64,000 bases of DNA from Microvirga pudoricolor (GCF_016892705.1 NZ_JAFEMB010000008.1:62001-126000); one strand, 5' to 3'. Shown: positions 18,210-30,452, counted from the first letter of the stretch. Notes: a model not told the origin generated them from the letters alone. Numbers and translations are program-made.

Positions 18210-19619
18210 ATGCCATTGGAGAGAGTGGGCTCGTCACACCGCGATGTGTCGGCTCCGCACGGGGTATCCCTCGGAGCGGCGGTCAAGGTTTGGGCCCGCA
18301 TCGCGATGTTGAGCTTCGGCGGACCGGCCGGACAGATCGCGGTCATGCACCGCATTCTGGTCGAGGAAAAGCGGTGGCTGGGGGAGGGACGGTTCCTCCA
18401 CGCGTTGAACTATTGCATGTTGCTACCCGGTCCTGAGGCCCAGCAGCTCGCGACCTATGTCGGTTGGCTCATGCACCGAACCCTCGGCGGCGTGATCGCG
18501 GGTGGTCTCTTCATCCTTCCCGGTGCCGTCTCGATCATGGCTTTGAGCATCCTCTATGCGGTGCTCGGCGAGGTCGGCATCGTCTCCGCCTTGTTCTTCG
18601 GCCTGAAGGCGGCCGTACTGGCCATCGTTCTCCAGGCGGTCATCCGGGTCGGGAGCCGGGCTCTTCAAAGCAGCGCCATGATTGGGTTGGCTGCACTGGC
18701 CTTCGTCGCCATCTTCTTCTTCGGTGTTCCCTTCCCGGCCATCATCTTGGCGGCTGGATTCATTGGATATCTTGGCGGACGGGTGGGGCACGTCGCTTTT
18801 CAGGCCCGAAGCCCGCATGGGTCGGCGCAAATCGGTGCGCAGGTGGCGGACGCGGACACGCTGCTCGGCGGAGAGATGCCCGAGCATGGCCACCCGAATG
18901 TGGCCCAGGCGGTGCGCGTGTCCGTGGTCTGCCTCAGCCTCTGGCTCGTCCCTGTCGCCACTCTTTTGGTGATGCTGGGGCCGGACAATGTTTTCAGCCG
19001 GATCGCCACGTTCTTCTCGACCATGGCCGTCGTGACTTTCGGCGGCGCGTATGCGGTCCTGGCTTACGTGGCTCAGCAGGCCGTCGAAACCTATGGTTGG
19101 CTCCAGCCGGGCGAGATGCTCGATGGTCTCGGCATGGCTGAGACGACGCCCGGTCCGCTTGTCATGGTCCTTCAATTCGTCGGGTTCATGGGAGCCTTCC
19201 GTGACCCTGGCGAGCTCTCCCCGCTCATCGCCGGCATCCTGGGAGGCTTGCTGGCGACATGGGTCACGTTCCTGCCGTGCTTCCTTTTCATCTTCCTCGG
19301 GGCGCCATTCATCGAAAAGCTCCGGGGCAACCGATTCCTCCATGGGGCGCTCTCGGCAATCACCGCAGCCGTCGTGGGCGTGATCCTGGACCTGGCGATC
19401 TGGTTCGCGGTCCACACCTTGTTCCAGCAGACCGTCTCCATAACCGGCTTCGGATTGCGCTTCGACGCGCCGGTGCCTGCCAGCCTCGACCTGTGGGCGC
19501 TTCTGCTCAGCGCCGCCAGCTTGATCGCCGTGTTCTGGCTTCGGGCCGGAATGCTTGTCACCCTGCTCGGATCCTCGGCGGCCGGCGTCGCGCTCTACCT
19601 GCTGGGAGCAATCTCCTAG
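18210..19619 (+). CDS. chrA: Chromate transporter, long (two-domain) CHR family
   Basis: A 469-residue polytopic membrane protein with two homologous halves. The first half carries the family pattern SFGGPAGQIAVMHR with GPEAQQLATYVGW, and the second half repeats it as TFGGAYAVLAYVAQ with ETTPGPLVMVLQF. Members efflux chromate by proton-motive force, though many environmental CHR proteins have untested substrates. The start at ATG 18210 gives a normal family length. Its stop overlaps by 4 bases the end of a convergent gene for a half-size member of the same superfamily. No chrB-type regulator is seen nearby. Confidence 0.92.
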   Translation: MPLERVGSSHRDVSAPHGVSLGAAVKVWARIAMLSFGGPAGQIAVMHRILVEEKRWLGEGRFLHALNYCMLLPGPEAQQLATYVGWLMHRTLGGVIAGGLFILPGAVSIMALSILYAVLGEVGIVSALFFGLKAAVLAIVLQAVIRVGSRALQSSAMIGLAALAFVAIFFFGVPFPAIILAAGFIGYLGGRVGHVAFQARSPHGSAQIGAQVADADTLLGGEMPEHGHPNVAQAVRVSVVCLSLWLVPVATLLVMLGPDNVFSRIATFFSTMAVVTFGGAYAVLAYVAQQAVETYGWLQPGEMLDGLGMAETTPGPLVMVLQFVGFMGAFRDPGELSPLIAGILGGLLATWVTFLPCFLFIFLGAPFIEKLRGNRFLHGALSAITAAVVGVILDLAIWFAVHTLFQQTVSITGFGLRFDAPVPASLDLWALLLSAASLIAVFWLRAGMLVTLLGSSAAGVALYLLGAIS

Positions 19620-20143
19620 ACCAGCCCCAGCCACCCGATCACCCCCGCCAGGGCCAGGACCGGGATCGGGTTGATGCGTGTCTTCCAGAAGAGTACTGTG
19701 CAGGCCGCTACGAGAGCGTAACCGGGAATGTCCAGGCCGCTCCCTTCGGCGATGGTCCAACCGCTCGCGATGATCAGGCCGATGGCGATCGGGGTCAGGC
19801 CCTGTTCAAGGGCGAGATGCCAGCGGCTGCCGGCAGTGGAGACCCAGACTTTCGACACCAGCACCATAACGATGGCGGCCGGCACGATCATGGCGAGCTG
19901 GGCCGCGAGGGCACCCCAGAAGCCGGCCACCTGGTAACCCAGCAACGCGACAATCAGGTTGCTCGGTCCTGGGGCGGCCTGGGAGAGGGCGAAAAGATCC
20001 GTGAACTGGTCGGCGCTCAGCCAATGCTCGGTTTGAACGGCCTTGCGCGACATTTCGGGGACGACGCTGTTGCTTCCGCCGACCGAGAGAATCGACAGCA
20101 ATCCGAAGAAACTGACAAGCTGGAGGAGGATGCCCGGCTTCAC
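19616..20143 (-). CDS. Chromate transporter, short CHR subunit (C-terminal-like half)
   Basis: A 175-residue hydrophobic protein with about five or six membrane helices. It shows a single CHR domain, including SVGGSNSVVPEM and ALSQAAPGPSNLIVALLGYQ. It is encoded 7 bases downstream of the other half-size member, so the two should be co-translated and assemble as a heterodimer, as known for paired short CHR proteins. It is convergent with the full-length transporter (4-base overlap of stops). Confidence 0.88.
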   Translation of the reverse strand: MKPGILLQLVSFFGLLSILSVGGSNSVVPEMSRKAVQTEHWLSADQFTDLFALSQAAPGPSNLIVALLGYQVAGFWGALAAQLAMIVPAAIVMVLVSKVWVSTAGSRWHLALEQGLTPIAIGLIIASGWTIAEGSGLDIPGYALVAACTVLFWKTRINPIPVLALAGVIGWLGLV

Positions 20144-20150
20144 GGCGGGG

Positions 20151-20723
20151 TCATCCGCGTGACGGCCGCCGCCAGGCGACCAGGAAGGCAGGCGGGATCA
20201 GGATCGCGAGCACGGCGAGCAGCGGCATCCGGAGCATGATCGATCCCGCGAAGGCGAGCGCTGCGAAGACGAGAGCGACGGGCTGGCGGAAAAACTTCTC
20301 TCCAGTTTTCAGCCCCATGGAGAATGTCAGCCCAATCGCGCCCGCCGCGATGCCGCGCAGGATGTCCTGGAGGGCAGGGGTGCTGTGATAGTGCACATAG
20401 GCATAGCCCAAAGCCACGATGATGCAGAAGGGGATGCCCGTGAGGCCGAGCACGGCGGCGACGGCGCCCGGTACGCCCTGGAAGCGGTTGCCCACATAGA
20501 TCGCGAAATTGATCTGATTGGCGCCCGGCATCACGCGGGCCAGCGTGTAGGCGCTCAGGAACTCCTCGTCGCTCAGCCATCGCTTGTCCTCCACGATGAG
20601 CCTTTGCGCCCAGGCGCTGAGGCCTCCGCCGAAGCTGGCCAGCGTCATCTTGTTGAAGACCAGGGCAAGCTCGACGAGGCCCGGCCGCGCCGCGGGCTCA
20701 GTCGTGGGCAAGGAGAGGGTCAT
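20151..20723 (-). CDS. Chromate transporter, short CHR subunit (N-terminal-like half)
   Basis: 190 residues from the ATG at 20723 (MTLSLPTTEP). An in-frame extension to 20927 exists but runs antiparallel-free through the upstream phospholipase gene and is improbable. A single CHR domain shows ASFGGGLSAWAQR and TLARVMPGANQINFAIYVG. The start codon lies inside the end of the phospholipase D-like gene (26-base overlap), so translation is probably coupled to it. It pairs with the 175-residue partner downstream. Confidence 0.88.
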   Translation of the reverse strand: MTLSLPTTEPAARPGLVELALVFNKMTLASFGGGLSAWAQRLIVEDKRWLSDEEFLSAYTLARVMPGANQINFAIYVGNRFQGVPGAVAAVLGLTGIPFCIIVALGYAYVHYHSTPALQDILRGIAAGAIGLTFSMGLKTGEKFFRQPVALVFAALAFAGSIMLRMPLLAVLAILIPPAFLVAWRRPSRG

Positions 20724-21684
20724 GCTCGAAATCCTGGCTTTCGGCGATGCTTGCCGCATCCAGTGGGTAAGGCGCTTCGTACCGGACGGACTGTCTCCAA
20801 TCGGTCTCGAACACCTCCAGGACGTCCTGGATCGTCTTGGCCTCGTGGAGGAGGACGCCAACCTCGCGCCGGAGGTCGAAAGCCGGCTGGTCGAGGTTCT
20901 GAGAGCCCAGGAAGGCGCGCTTTCCATCGGCGACGATCAGCTTGGCATGAACGCGCAGGTTCTTCTGCTTGTGCACGCGAGCGCCCATCCGGTGGCCGAG
21001 ATTCCATAAAGCGAAGGAATACATCATGTCGGGCTGGTGCAGGCCGTGCTTCCCGCCGCAGAGAACGCGCACCTTCACGCCCCGTTCGACCGCCGCCGCG
21101 ATCCGCTCGAAGACCAGCGGCTCGGCGAATTTCGGATGCTGGATGTCGAGGGTGTGATGGGCCCCGTCGATGAGGCTGGAGATCACGTGACGGGCGTTTC
21201 CGGGGCTCCAGCCCAGACCTGCCTCCTCATGCGGATGATACGTCTCGCGGTTCCAGTCGCGCTCGAAGCAGGCCACGATCTGCGAGACCATCGCCGGGTC
21301 GCTGACGAACACGCCGTAATCGCGGGTCTCGGAAAAGTACTTTTCCATGAAATTGAAGGTCGCGATCAGGGCCCGCTCGGAATCCACGACGACCGTCTTC
21401 TCGTGCGTGACCAGAAAGGCCGGATTGCTCCAGGCCACGTCGATTCCGCGTTCCTTGAGCCTATTGAAGAAGTCGTCGTTGAGGCGCTCCCCTGTGGCCT
21501 TGGCGCCGTTGAGCAGCACCCGAACCTTCACGCCGCGTTCGTGCAGGGCCAGCACCTCGTCCAAGAGGGCGGGATGGTTGAAGGTGAACTGCTTGATGAG
21601 GGCGGTGGAGGTGGCGCTCCTGAGGAACCGGATGACGGGTTCGACCCCATGGTCCGGTTGCACGACTAGGTGATGGCCGCTCAT
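20698..21684 (-). CDS. Phospholipase D-like protein (cardiolipin synthase-type HKD repeats)
   Basis: About 328 residues from ATG 21684, which has AGGA eight bases upstream; an in-frame start at 21726 would add 14 residues. It carries two phospholipase D active-site motifs, THEKTVVVD...ATFN in the first half and VHAKLIVAD...GSQNL in the second. The first motif departs from HxKx4D only by the Glu following the His, which is allowed. The family makes or cleaves phosphodiester bonds in phospholipids or nucleic acids. There is no obvious signal peptide. It heads a probable operon with the two half-size chromate-family genes; a functional link between them is unclear. Confidence 0.85.
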   Translation of the reverse strand: MSGHHLVVQPDHGVEPVIRFLRSATSTALIKQFTFNHPALLDEVLALHERGVKVRVLLNGAKATGERLNDDFFNRLKERGIDVAWSNPAFLVTHEKTVVVDSERALIATFNFMEKYFSETRDYGVFVSDPAMVSQIVACFERDWNRETYHPHEEAGLGWSPGNARHVISSLIDGAHHTLDIQHPKFAEPLVFERIAAAVERGVKVRVLCGGKHGLHQPDMMYSFALWNLGHRMGARVHKQKNLRVHAKLIVADGKRAFLGSQNLDQPAFDLRREVGVLLHEAKTIQDVLEVFETDWRQSVRYEAPYPLDAASIAESQDFEHDPLLAHD

Positions 21685-21972
21685 CGATATGGTCCTGCGC
21701 GGGAAGCCCTGTCCGGTGCATGTCACCGGTGTCCGAGGCCGGAGGGGATGGTCCGCCAGACGTAGCGGAACTTTGCATCGAAACCGTTAAGGCGATGACG
21801 GAAGGACAGGACGACACGCGTGTCGAAGCGGATCGCTGCCTCATGGGTGAAATTTTATTGCATTATGTCTTGCCTGACGCTGCGTGATTCAGCATTTGTT
21901 CAATTGCGGGACTTTATGACAGATTCGAACCATGAACCGGCGGCGAGGCAGCCACCGGCAGGAGTGAGACCG

Positions 21973-22410
21973 ATGAAGGTGGGCAAATGGGTTTTGGGAG
22001 CCGTCGCTGCGGGCCTGTGGCTCGGCGCGGCGCAAGCGGGTCCGCTCCCTGTCGTGAAGGCGACGGGCACGAGCGTGATCGCGCCGGTGCAGTTCTTCTT
22101 CGACGATGACGACGAGCCACCTCCGCCGCCCCGGGGTTACTACCAGCCCCAGCCACGCGCCTATTACGACGCACCGCCCCCGCGCCGGGGGTATTACCCG
22201 CCGCCTCCGGGCTACCGGCCGCCACCGGCTCCTGGGTATCGACCGCCGCCGCCTCCGCAATACGGCTATCGTCCCGCGCCGCCGCCTCCCGCCTATTACG
22301 GCGGCAGCCGAAAGGAGGCCATGAAAGACTACGTGAAAGGCCAGCGCGAGGCCCAGAAGGAGATGCAGAAGGACCAAATCCGGGCCTGGAACCGGCGCAA
22401 CGGCTTCTAG
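21973..22410 (+). CDS. Secreted proline/tyrosine-rich protein
   Basis: 145 residues from ATG 21973, behind AGGAG (21960-21964). An in-frame ORF extends upstream to 21820 but the signal peptide begins here. Residues 1-22 form a signal peptide ending LGAAQAG. An acidic stretch (FFDDDDE) leads into about 60 residues of Pro/Tyr/Arg repeats (RGYYPPPPGYRPPP), and the C-terminus is a charged helix rich in Lys, Gln and Arg. It resembles small periplasmic or cell-surface proteins common in Hyphomicrobiales, function unknown. The 288 bases upstream hold no other gene. Confidence 0.75.
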   Translation: MKVGKWVLGAVAAGLWLGAAQAGPLPVVKATGTSVIAPVQFFFDDDDEPPPPPRGYYQPQPRAYYDAPPPRRGYYPPPPGYRPPPAPGYRPPPPPQYGYRPAPPPPAYYGGSRKEAMKDYVKGQREAQKEMQKDQIRAWNRRNGF

Positions 22411-22416
22411 GCGGGG

Positions 22417-22971
22417 TCAGGCGTCGGGAGCGCCGCCGGTGGGCGGCGCATCCATGCCGGGGGCATGAGAGCCATCGTCCTCCGCATCCTCCCGTGCGGT
22501 CAGGACGCGCTCATAGCGGTCCAGTGCCCCCTGCAGGATGTAGGCGGCCGCCATCTTGTCCACCGAATCCGCCCGCTTGGCGCGCGAAGCGTCCGCCTCC
22601 AAAAGCGTACGTGTCACCACCATGGTCGACATGCGCTCGTCCCAGAACAGGATCGGGCAGCCGGCGATGGGGCCGAGATTACGGGCAAAGGCGCGCGTCG
22701 CCTGCGAGCGCGGGCCTTCCGTGCCGTCCATATTGAGGGGCAAGCCGATCACGAGCCCGCCCACGCCATGCTGGTCCACGAGGGTCTTCATCCGGGCCGC
22801 ATCGGGCGTGAACTTCACCCGCTTGATGGTTTCCAGCGGCGTCGCGATACGCTTTTCCACGTCCGACAGCGCCAGCCCGATGGTCTTGGTTCCAAGATCC
22901 ACTCCCATCAGCCGCGCCCGGGGCGCCAGCCCGTCGATCAACGCCAGCAATTCCACGTCCCGGTTCGTCAC
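22417..22971 (-). CDS. ruvX: Putative pre-16S rRNA nuclease RuvX/YqgF
   Basis: A 184-residue RNase H-fold nuclease. The family motifs are all present: [17 protein letters not shown] at the N-terminus, [18 protein letters not shown] in the middle and FWDERMST near residue 125, which supply the catalytic acids. Members finish the 5' end of 16S rRNA and were formerly called Holliday-junction resolvase-like. The C-terminal 25 residues are an acidic, low-complexity tail longer than in E. coli. Its stop lies 6 bases from the end of the convergent proline-rich gene. Confidence 0.93.
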   Translation of the reverse strand: MTNRDVELLALIDGLAPRARLMGVDLGTKTIGLALSDVEKRIATPLETIKRVKFTPDAARMKTLVDQHGVGGLVIGLPLNMDGTEGPRSQATRAFARNLGPIAGCPILFWDERMSTMVVTRTLLEADASRAKRADSVDKMAAAYILQGALDRYERVLTAREDAEDDGSHAPGMDAPPTGGAPDA

Positions 22972-23030
22972 GAAGGTCTCCTCGGCTTGAGCCGAGCTTA
23001 TACGCCCCTGATGGAACAGGCGAAAGCGCC

Positions 23031-24140
<1,110 letters not shown>

Positions 24141-24154
24141 CGGGATCTCCTTGA

Positions 24155-24975
<821 letters not shown>

Positions 24976-24979
<4 letters not shown>

Positions 24980-25959
24980 AGCGTCTCTCCGCCCAGCCGC
25001 ACCCGACCCGCCGCGATGGTCACGACGATGAGGAGGGCGATGATGAGGAAGATCAGGGTCGACGCCGCCGATCCGAGCCCGACCTCTTGGAAGTCCACCA
25101 GCTGCTGGCGAGCGAAGACCGACATCGACGCTGTATCCTTGGAGTTGGACGTGAGCACGTAGATCAGGTCGAAGACCCGCAGGGCATCGAGCGCCCGGAA
25201 GATCACGGCGACGAGAAGAGCGGGTCGGATCAGCGGTAGCGTCACCTTGAAAAAGACCCGCACCGGATGGATCCCGTCCACCTTGGCGGCCTCGTAGATG
25301 TCGCCCGGCAGCATCTGGAGGGCGGCGAGGATCAGGAGCGCCATGAAGGGCGTCGTCTTCCACACGTCCACCATCACGACGGCCCAGAGCGCGGTGTCGG
25401 AATTGGCCGTCCAGGTGATCGGCGCGGCGATCAGGCCGAGACGCAGGAGAAGGTCGTTGATGACGCCGAACTGATCGTGCAGCATCCAGTTCCACATCTT
25501 GGCCGACACCACCGTGGGAATGGCCCAAGGGATCAGGATGATGGCCCTCATCAGTCCGCGGCCTGGAAATGCGGCGTTCAGGATGAGCGCGACGGCAATG
25601 CCGAGCACGGTTTCGATGGAGACGGACACAAGCGTGAACCAGACGGTGTTCCAGACCGACCGCCACCAGGCCGGATCGGTGAGGATCCCGAACCACTCGC
25701 CGTCATAATTGGCGATGTAGTTCTCGAACCCGATGAACTCGTAATCCGAGAGGTTGTTGAGGCTGGCATCCGTGAAGCTGAACCAGATCGTCCGCGCCAG
25801 TGGCCAGCCCGCAATGAGGGCCAGGATGATCAGGGTCGGGGCCAGGAAGATCCAGGCGGCTCGGACCTTGGAGCGCGTAAGGCGGGAAGGGCGCTCCCGC
25901 ATATTTTCAAAGGCGGGAGCGGAGACGGGGAGCGCGGCTTGACCCACGATTTGGCTCAT
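24976..25959 (-). CDS. Sugar ABC transporter permease (MalF-like)
   Basis: 327 residues with six membrane helices. The EAA-type loop reads GDIYEAAKVDGIHPVRVFFKV. The N-terminal ~35 residues are cytoplasmic and variable. It is coupled to the MalG-like permease by an ATGA overlap and starts just 4 bases after the binding-protein gene stop. Together they form the channel of a CUT1-family carbohydrate importer. Confidence 0.94.
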
Positions 25960-25963
25960 GGGC

Positions 25964-27229
25964 TCACCAGCCGCTGCGCTTGATCCGCTTCAGGTCGCGG
26001 TCGAGCCGCGACAGCGCCTGATCGGGCTCGGCCTTCTTCGACAGAACATTGTGCACGGCGTTGAAGAACTCCGTCGAGACCTTGTTGTAATTGTCGCCCG
26101 TCACGGCGGCGGGCCGCGCGACCGCGTTGGTGAACACGGTGAGCAGGTCGCCCATGAACGGGTTGGCCTTGGTGACCTCCGGGTCCTTGAACAGAGCCGG
26201 CAGCGTCGGGTTGAACGAGCCCTGGATCGCCCGGCGCTTCTGCTCCTCCGGTCCCGTCAGGTACAGGACGAGATCGGTGGCGGCGTCCACGTTCTTCGAG
26301 TAGCGCGAGACCGCCAGGAGCTGGCCGCCGAGCGTGCCCGCGTTGCGACCGTCCGCGCCGCCCTTAGGCAAGGGCACGATGCCGACCTTGTCCTTGATGG
26401 CGCTATCACCGCCCTGGGCCAGGGACCAGGCATAGGGCCAGTTGCGCATGAAGAGCGCATTGCCCGCCTGGAACACGCCTCGGGATTCTTCTTCCGTGTA
26501 GTTCAGCGCGCCCTCGGGCGTGATGGTGCCGACCCAGCCCGCCGCGAGCTTCAGGGCCTCGGCGGCCTTCGGGTTCTCCACCGTGATGTCGCCCTTGGCG
26601 TCCACGATGGTGCCGCCGTTATTGGATGCGATCCATTCCAGCGCGTTGGTGGTTAGGCCCTCATAGGCCCGGCCTTGCCAGACGAAGCCCCAGAAATCGC
26701 CTTTTCCGCCCTGCCGCTCCGCGTCCTGGACGGCTTTCGCGGTCTCGCTCAGCTCGGCCCAGGTCTGGGGCACGGGCTTCTTGTGCTTCTCCAGGAGGTC
26801 CTTGCGGTAGTAGAGCAGGCCCGCATCGGCGAACCACGGCATGGCTACCAGCTTGCCGCCCACCTTGCTGGTCTCGATCATGGACGGGAAATTCTGGTCG
26901 ATGGTGGCTCCGGCCTTCGGCGTCAGATCCGTGAAGTGCTGGCCCAGGATGCCCGACCAGACCACGTCGATCTGGAAGACGTCGATATCGGGCGCGTTGG
27001 CCGCCAGAAGCTGTTGATAGAGCGCGAGGCGCTCGGTGGCGGAGTTCGGGGTCGAGACGATCTTGACATTGTTGCCGGTCTTCTTGGCCCAGGCGTCGAC
27101 GCCCTGCTTGCAGATCTCGTATTCCTGCCCCAGCGCGCTGCAGGAGATCGAGACCTCCACCGCATGGGCGCTTGCGGTGACGGCCAGACCTGTCACAAAA
27201 GCCAGGCTTGCGAGGGAGCTGCGGCGCAT
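25964..27229 (-). CDS. Carbohydrate ABC transporter substrate-binding protein
   Basis: A 421-residue periplasmic protein of the CUT1 (family 1) solute-binding type. A signal peptide ends near residue 23 (ASAHA). The mature part shows the usual bilobed pattern with [15 protein letters not shown] and [11 protein letters not shown], like rhizobial trehalose/maltose-binding proteins (ThuE-like). That substrate assignment is a resemblance, not established. GGAGG lies upstream of the ATG on the minus strand. First gene of the importer operon; the upstream 160 bases to the divergent hydrolase should hold its promoter. Confidence 0.92.
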   Translation of the reverse strand: MRRSSLASLAFVTGLAVTASAHAVEVSISCSALGQEYEICKQGVDAWAKKTGNNVKIVSTPNSATERLALYQQLLAANAPDIDVFQIDVVWSGILGQHFTDLTPKAGATIDQNFPSMIETSKVGGKLVAMPWFADAGLLYYRKDLLEKHKKPVPQTWAELSETAKAVQDAERQGGKGDFWGFVWQGRAYEGLTTNALEWIASNNGGTIVDAKGDITVENPKAAEALKLAAGWVGTITPEGALNYTEEESRGVFQAGNALFMRNWPYAWSLAQGGDSAIKDKVGIVPLPKGGADGRNAGTLGGQLLAVSRYSKNVDAATDLVLYLTGPEEQKRRAIQGSFNPTLPALFKDPEVTKANPFMGDLLTVFTNAVARPAAVTGDNYNKVSTEFFNAVHNVLSKKAEPDQALSRLDRDLKRIKRSGW

Positions 27230-27391
27230 GGCGATCCTCCGATTGTAAATGTGTTGCTTGCCCTCTTAAAAGCTTGGCCGGTCGTTCGGTTCCCGCGTCG
27301 GGCGCTTTCAGGCTCCGGGAGGGATGGCCGGATCGGCCCGGCGCGCCATCTTCCCGTGCGTCAAACCCTGGGTCATGAACGAGGTATTCCC

Positions 27392-28090
27392 ATGAAGATC
27401 ACCTGGCTCGGCCATTCGGCCTTTCGTCTCGATTTCGCCGATAAGGTCATCCTCATCGACCCGTTCTTCACTGGAAACCCGGCCTTCGAAGGCTCAATCG
27501 AGCAGGCCTCGGACGGCCTGACCCACATCCTCCTGACGCATGGCCACAGTGACCATGTGGGCGACACAGTCGATATCGCGAAGAAAACCGGTGCCAAGGT
27601 CGTGACCAATTACGAGCTGTGCATGCACTTCGCCAAGCAGGGGATCGAGAATTTCGATCCCATGAACACCGGCGGCACGACGGATCAGGGCGGCTTCACT
27701 GTCACCCTCGTCCATGCCGACCACGGTTCGGGCATGTCGGAGATGGATGTGAACTATCCCCTCGGCCCGGCCTGCGGCGTCGTCGTGAAGGCGTCCGGGG
27801 AGCCGACGATCTATCATATGGGCGACACCGACATCTTCGGCGACATGGCTCTCATCAACGAGATCCACCGGCCCGATGTCGCCATGGTGCCGGTGGGCGA
27901 CCGGTTCACCATGGGCGGCGAGGTGGCGGCGCTGGCCGTCCAGCGCTTCTTCAAGCTCAAGGCGGCAATCCCCTGCCATTACGGCTCATTCCCCATCATC
28001 GACCCGACGGCGGACCGGTTCGTGGCCGCCATGGACGGGAAGGGCACCCAGGTGATCGTGCCGCACAAGACCGTGGGGGTGACGATTTAG
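27392..28090 (+). CDS. Metal-dependent hydrolase, UPF0173 (metallo-beta-lactamase fold)
   Basis: 232 residues from ATG 27392 ([11 protein letters not shown]); a longer in-frame ORF through the divergent gene is discarded. It carries the metallo-beta-lactamase metal site [11 protein letters not shown] and later metal ligands ([22 protein letters not shown]). Proteins of this family are widespread, single-domain and poorly characterised; no substrate can be named. It precedes gatC by 140 bases that contain a palindromic repeat. Confidence 0.9.
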   Translation: MKITWLGHSAFRLDFADKVILIDPFFTGNPAFEGSIEQASDGLTHILLTHGHSDHVGDTVDIAKKTGAKVVTNYELCMHFAKQGIENFDPMNTGGTTDQGGFTVTLVHADHGSGMSEMDVNYPLGPACGVVVKASGEPTIYHMGDTDIFGDMALINEIHRPDVAMVPVGDRFTMGGEVAALAVQRFFKLKAAIPCHYGSFPIIDPTADRFVAAMDGKGTQVIVPHKTVGVTI

Positions 28091-28110
28091 AGGGGTGCTG
28101 CGCGGATTCC

Positions 28111-28130
28111 CTCCCCCTTGTGGGGGGGAG
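28111..28130. repeat. C/G-run hairpin downstream of UPF0173 gene
   Basis: CTCCCCC (28111-28117), loop TTGT, then GGGGGGGAG (28122-28130). The core resembles the sequence near 45695-45710 (TTCCCCCTTGCGGGAA), suggesting one family of intergenic palindromes; it may also terminate transcription. Confidence 0.45.
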
Positions 28131-28230
28131 AGCTGATCGCGCCCCGGCCCAGCCCCACATCCGCCGTTGCGACCTGAGGCGGGCGGGTGTTATAGGCCCG
28201 TTCAACGATTTCAAAGGGCTACAGGCTTTC

Positions 28231-28518
28231 ATGTCAGTCGATCAGAAAACGGTCCGGCGGATCGCCCATCTGGCGCGTATCGCCGTGACGGATGAGGACG
28301 TGCCGCATCTCCAGGGCGAGCTCAACGCGATCCTGTCCTTCGTGGAGCAGCTCAACGAGGTGAACGTGGAGGGCGTCGAGCCGATGACGTCCGTGACCCC
28401 CCTGGTGATGAAGAAGCGCCAGGACGGCGTGACCGATGGCGGTTATGCCGACAAGATCGTCCAGAACGCCCCCGCGACGGAGGACAACTTCTTCCTCGTG
28501 CCGAAGGTGATCGAGTAG
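28231..28518 (+). CDS. gatC: Glutamyl-tRNA(Gln)/aspartyl-tRNA(Asn) amidotransferase subunit C
   Basis: 95 residues from ATG 28231, the usual family length. The GatC pattern is clear: [19 protein letters not shown], the helical [14 protein letters not shown], then the C-terminal [11 protein letters not shown] that wraps the GatA-GatB interface. It stabilises the GatCAB complex that converts Glu-tRNA(Gln) (and often Asp-tRNA(Asn)) to the amide form. gatA follows 126 bases later, separated by palindromic repeats. Its tRNA-Gln substrate is encoded at 18.0 kb. Confidence 0.96.
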   Translation: MSVDQKTVRRIAHLARIAVTDEDVPHLQGELNAILSFVEQLNEVNVEGVEPMTSVTPLVMKKRQDGVTDGGYADKIVQNAPATEDNFFLVPKVIE

Positions 28519-28543
28519 GCGGCGGCGCGCCTGCTATTCGATC

Positions 28544-28624
28544 ATCCCCGGGCAGGCGGCAGCGCGACCCGGGGATCTCCAACAGGAAAAAGCGTGGGTG
28601 GCCGGGTCAAGCCCGGCCATGACG
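28544..28624. repeat. Composite palindromic repeat between gatC and gatA
   Basis: Two consecutive hairpins. The first has 9-base arms ATCCCCGGG (28544-28552) and CCCGGGGAT (28568-28576). The second is GGCCGGG-TCAAG-CCCGGCC starting at 28600. The 25-base stretch 28600-28624 is repeated exactly at 45831-45855. This looks like the REP/BIME-like intergenic elements known in Hyphomicrobiales. Confidence 0.8.
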
Positions 28625-28644
28625 CTGAAGCAGAGATCAGAACC

Positions 28645-30162
28645 GTGACCGAACTGACCCATCTCACCCTCGCCGAGGCCCGCGACGGCCTCAAGGCCAA
28701 GACGTTCTCGGCGACCGAGCTGACGAAGGCCCATATCCAGGCCGTCGAGCAGGCGAGGGCGCTGAACGCCTACGTGCGGGAGACGCCCGATCAGGCGCTG
28801 GCCATGGCGAAGGCCTCGGAGGAACGGATCGCCAAAGGCGAGGCCCGGCCCCTCGAGGGCATCCCGCTCGGCATCAAGGACCTGTTCTGCACCGAAGGCG
28901 TCGAGACAACCGCGGGATCGAACATCCTGAAGGGCTTCAAGCCTCCCTACGAATCGACCGTCACCCGGAACCTCTGGAACGACGGCGCCGTGATGCTGGG
29001 CAAGCTCAACATGGACGAGTTCGCCATGGGCTCGTCCAACGAGACCAGCGCGTTCAAGCCGGTGGTGTCGCCTTGGCGCCGCGAGGGCTCGAATGTTGGC
29101 GCGGGCACGTCCGGGTCCATCGAGGGGACCCATCTCGTTCCCGGCGGCTCGTCGGGCGGCTCGGCCGCCGCAGTCGCGGCTCACCTCTGCCTCGCGGCCA
29201 CAGCCACCGATACGGGCGGCTCCATCCGCCAGCCCGCCGCCTTCACGGGCACGGTGGGCATCAAGCCGACCTATGGCCGCGTCTCCCGTTGGGGCACGGT
29301 GGCGTTCGCCTCCTCCCTCGACCAGGCGGGCCCCATCGCCCGCAACGTCCGCGACGCCGCCATCATGCTGCGCTCCATGGCGAGCCCGGACGCCAAGGAC
29401 ACGACCTGCGTGGACATGCCGGTGCCGGATTACGAGGCCGCTGTCGGGCGGGGCGTGAAGGGTCTCAAGATCGGCATCCCGAAGGAATACCGGGTCGACG
29501 GCATGTCGCCGGAGATCGAGACGCTCTGGGAGCAGGGCACGGCATGGCTGCGGGCGGCGGGCGCCGAGATCGTCGAGGTCTCGCTGCCGCACACGAAATA
29601 CGCCTTGCCGGCCTATTACATTGTGGCCCCGGCGGAGGCGTCCTCGAACCTCGCCCGCTATGACGGCGTCCGCTACGGCCTGCGTGAGAACGGGAAGGAT
29701 ATCGTCGAGCTCTACGAGAAGACCCGCGCGGCGGGCTTCGGGCGCGAGGTCAAGCGCCGCATCATGATCGGCACCTACGTGCTCTCGGCGGGCTATTACG
29801 ATGCCTATTATGTGCGCGCCCAGCAGATCCGCACCCTGATCAAGCGGGATTTCGAAGAGGTTTACGCCAGCGGCGTCGACGCGATCCTGACCCCCGCGAC
29901 CCCCTCGGCCGCCTTCGGGATCGGCGAGAAGGGCTCGGGCGATCCGGTCGAGATGTACCTGAACGACATCTTCACCGTGACGGTGAACATGGCGGGCCTG
30001 CCGGGCCTCGCCGTTCCGGCCGGGCTCGACGCCCAGGGCCTGCCGCTCGGCCTCCAGCTCATCGGCCGGGCCTTCGACGAGGAGACCCTCTTCGCCGCCG
30101 GTCAGGTGATCGAGGACGCGGCGGGCCGCATCGCCCTGCCGCAGGCTTGGTGGAAAGCGTGA
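28645..30162 (+). CDS. gatA: Glutamyl-tRNA(Gln) amidotransferase subunit A
   Basis: 505 residues from GTG 28645 (normal GatA length about 490). The in-frame ATG at 28594 lies inside the palindromic repeat and is unlikely. The amidase-signature triad is present: Lys in PLGIKDLF, cis-Ser in [13 protein letters not shown] and nucleophile region [13 protein letters not shown]. It supplies ammonia from glutamine to GatB. The stop overlaps the start of the small membrane protein gene by 4 bases. GatB is 2 kb further on. Confidence 0.96.
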   Translation: MTELTHLTLAEARDGLKAKTFSATELTKAHIQAVEQARALNAYVRETPDQALAMAKASEERIAKGEARPLEGIPLGIKDLFCTEGVETTAGSNILKGFKPPYESTVTRNLWNDGAVMLGKLNMDEFAMGSSNETSAFKPVVSPWRREGSNVGAGTSGSIEGTHLVPGGSSGGSAAAVAAHLCLAATATDTGGSIRQPAAFTGTVGIKPTYGRVSRWGTVAFASSLDQAGPIARNVRDAAIMLRSMASPDAKDTTCVDMPVPDYEAAVGRGVKGLKIGIPKEYRVDGMSPEIETLWEQGTAWLRAAGAEIVEVSLPHTKYALPAYYIVAPAEASSNLARYDGVRYGLRENGKDIVELYEKTRAAGFGREVKRRIMIGTYVLSAGYYDAYYVRAQQIRTLIKRDFEEVYASGVDAILTPATPSAAFGIGEKGSGDPVEMYLNDIFTVTVNMAGLPGLAVPAGLDAQGLPLGLQLIGRAFDEETLFAAGQVIEDAAGRIALPQAWWKA

Positions 30163-30452
30163 CGCCTCCCGTCTACTCGGCAAGCACTTGGCTGCTGGGG
30201 GCCTTCGATCCCTTCCTGATCCTGGCCGCCCTCTTCCTCGGATGGAAGGCGGATCAGTTCGGCAAGGTCTTCATCGCGGCCATCGCGGCGTTCCTATTCG
30301 CGGTGCTGATGTCCTGGCTCGTCACCGCCATCGGCATTCCGTGGGTGGCGCCCGTGAGCCACGACACCCCCACCTTCTACCCTGTCCGGGCCATCGGGGC
30401 TCTGGTCTGGTCGATCGTCGGCTACATGGCCCACCGGCTCGTCCGGCGCTGA
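30159..30452 (+). CDS. Small membrane protein, unknown function
   Basis: 97 residues from GTG 30159, which overlaps the gatA stop (GTGA). Three hydrophobic stretches can be seen: [19 protein letters not shown], an Ile/Ala/Phe-rich segment and [14 protein letters not shown]. No known domain is recognised. Tight coupling to gatA suggests co-expression rather than a functional link. Confidence 0.75.
   Translation: MTPPVYSASTWLLGAFDPFLILAALFLGWKADQFGKVFIAAIAAFLFAVLMSWLVTAIGIPWVAPVSHDTPTFYPVRAIGALVWSIVGYMAHRLVRR

Noticed and set aside
28534..30183. 549-codon minus-strand frame over gatA
   Set aside because: Antisense shadow in GC-rich DNA; gatA is unambiguous on the other strand.
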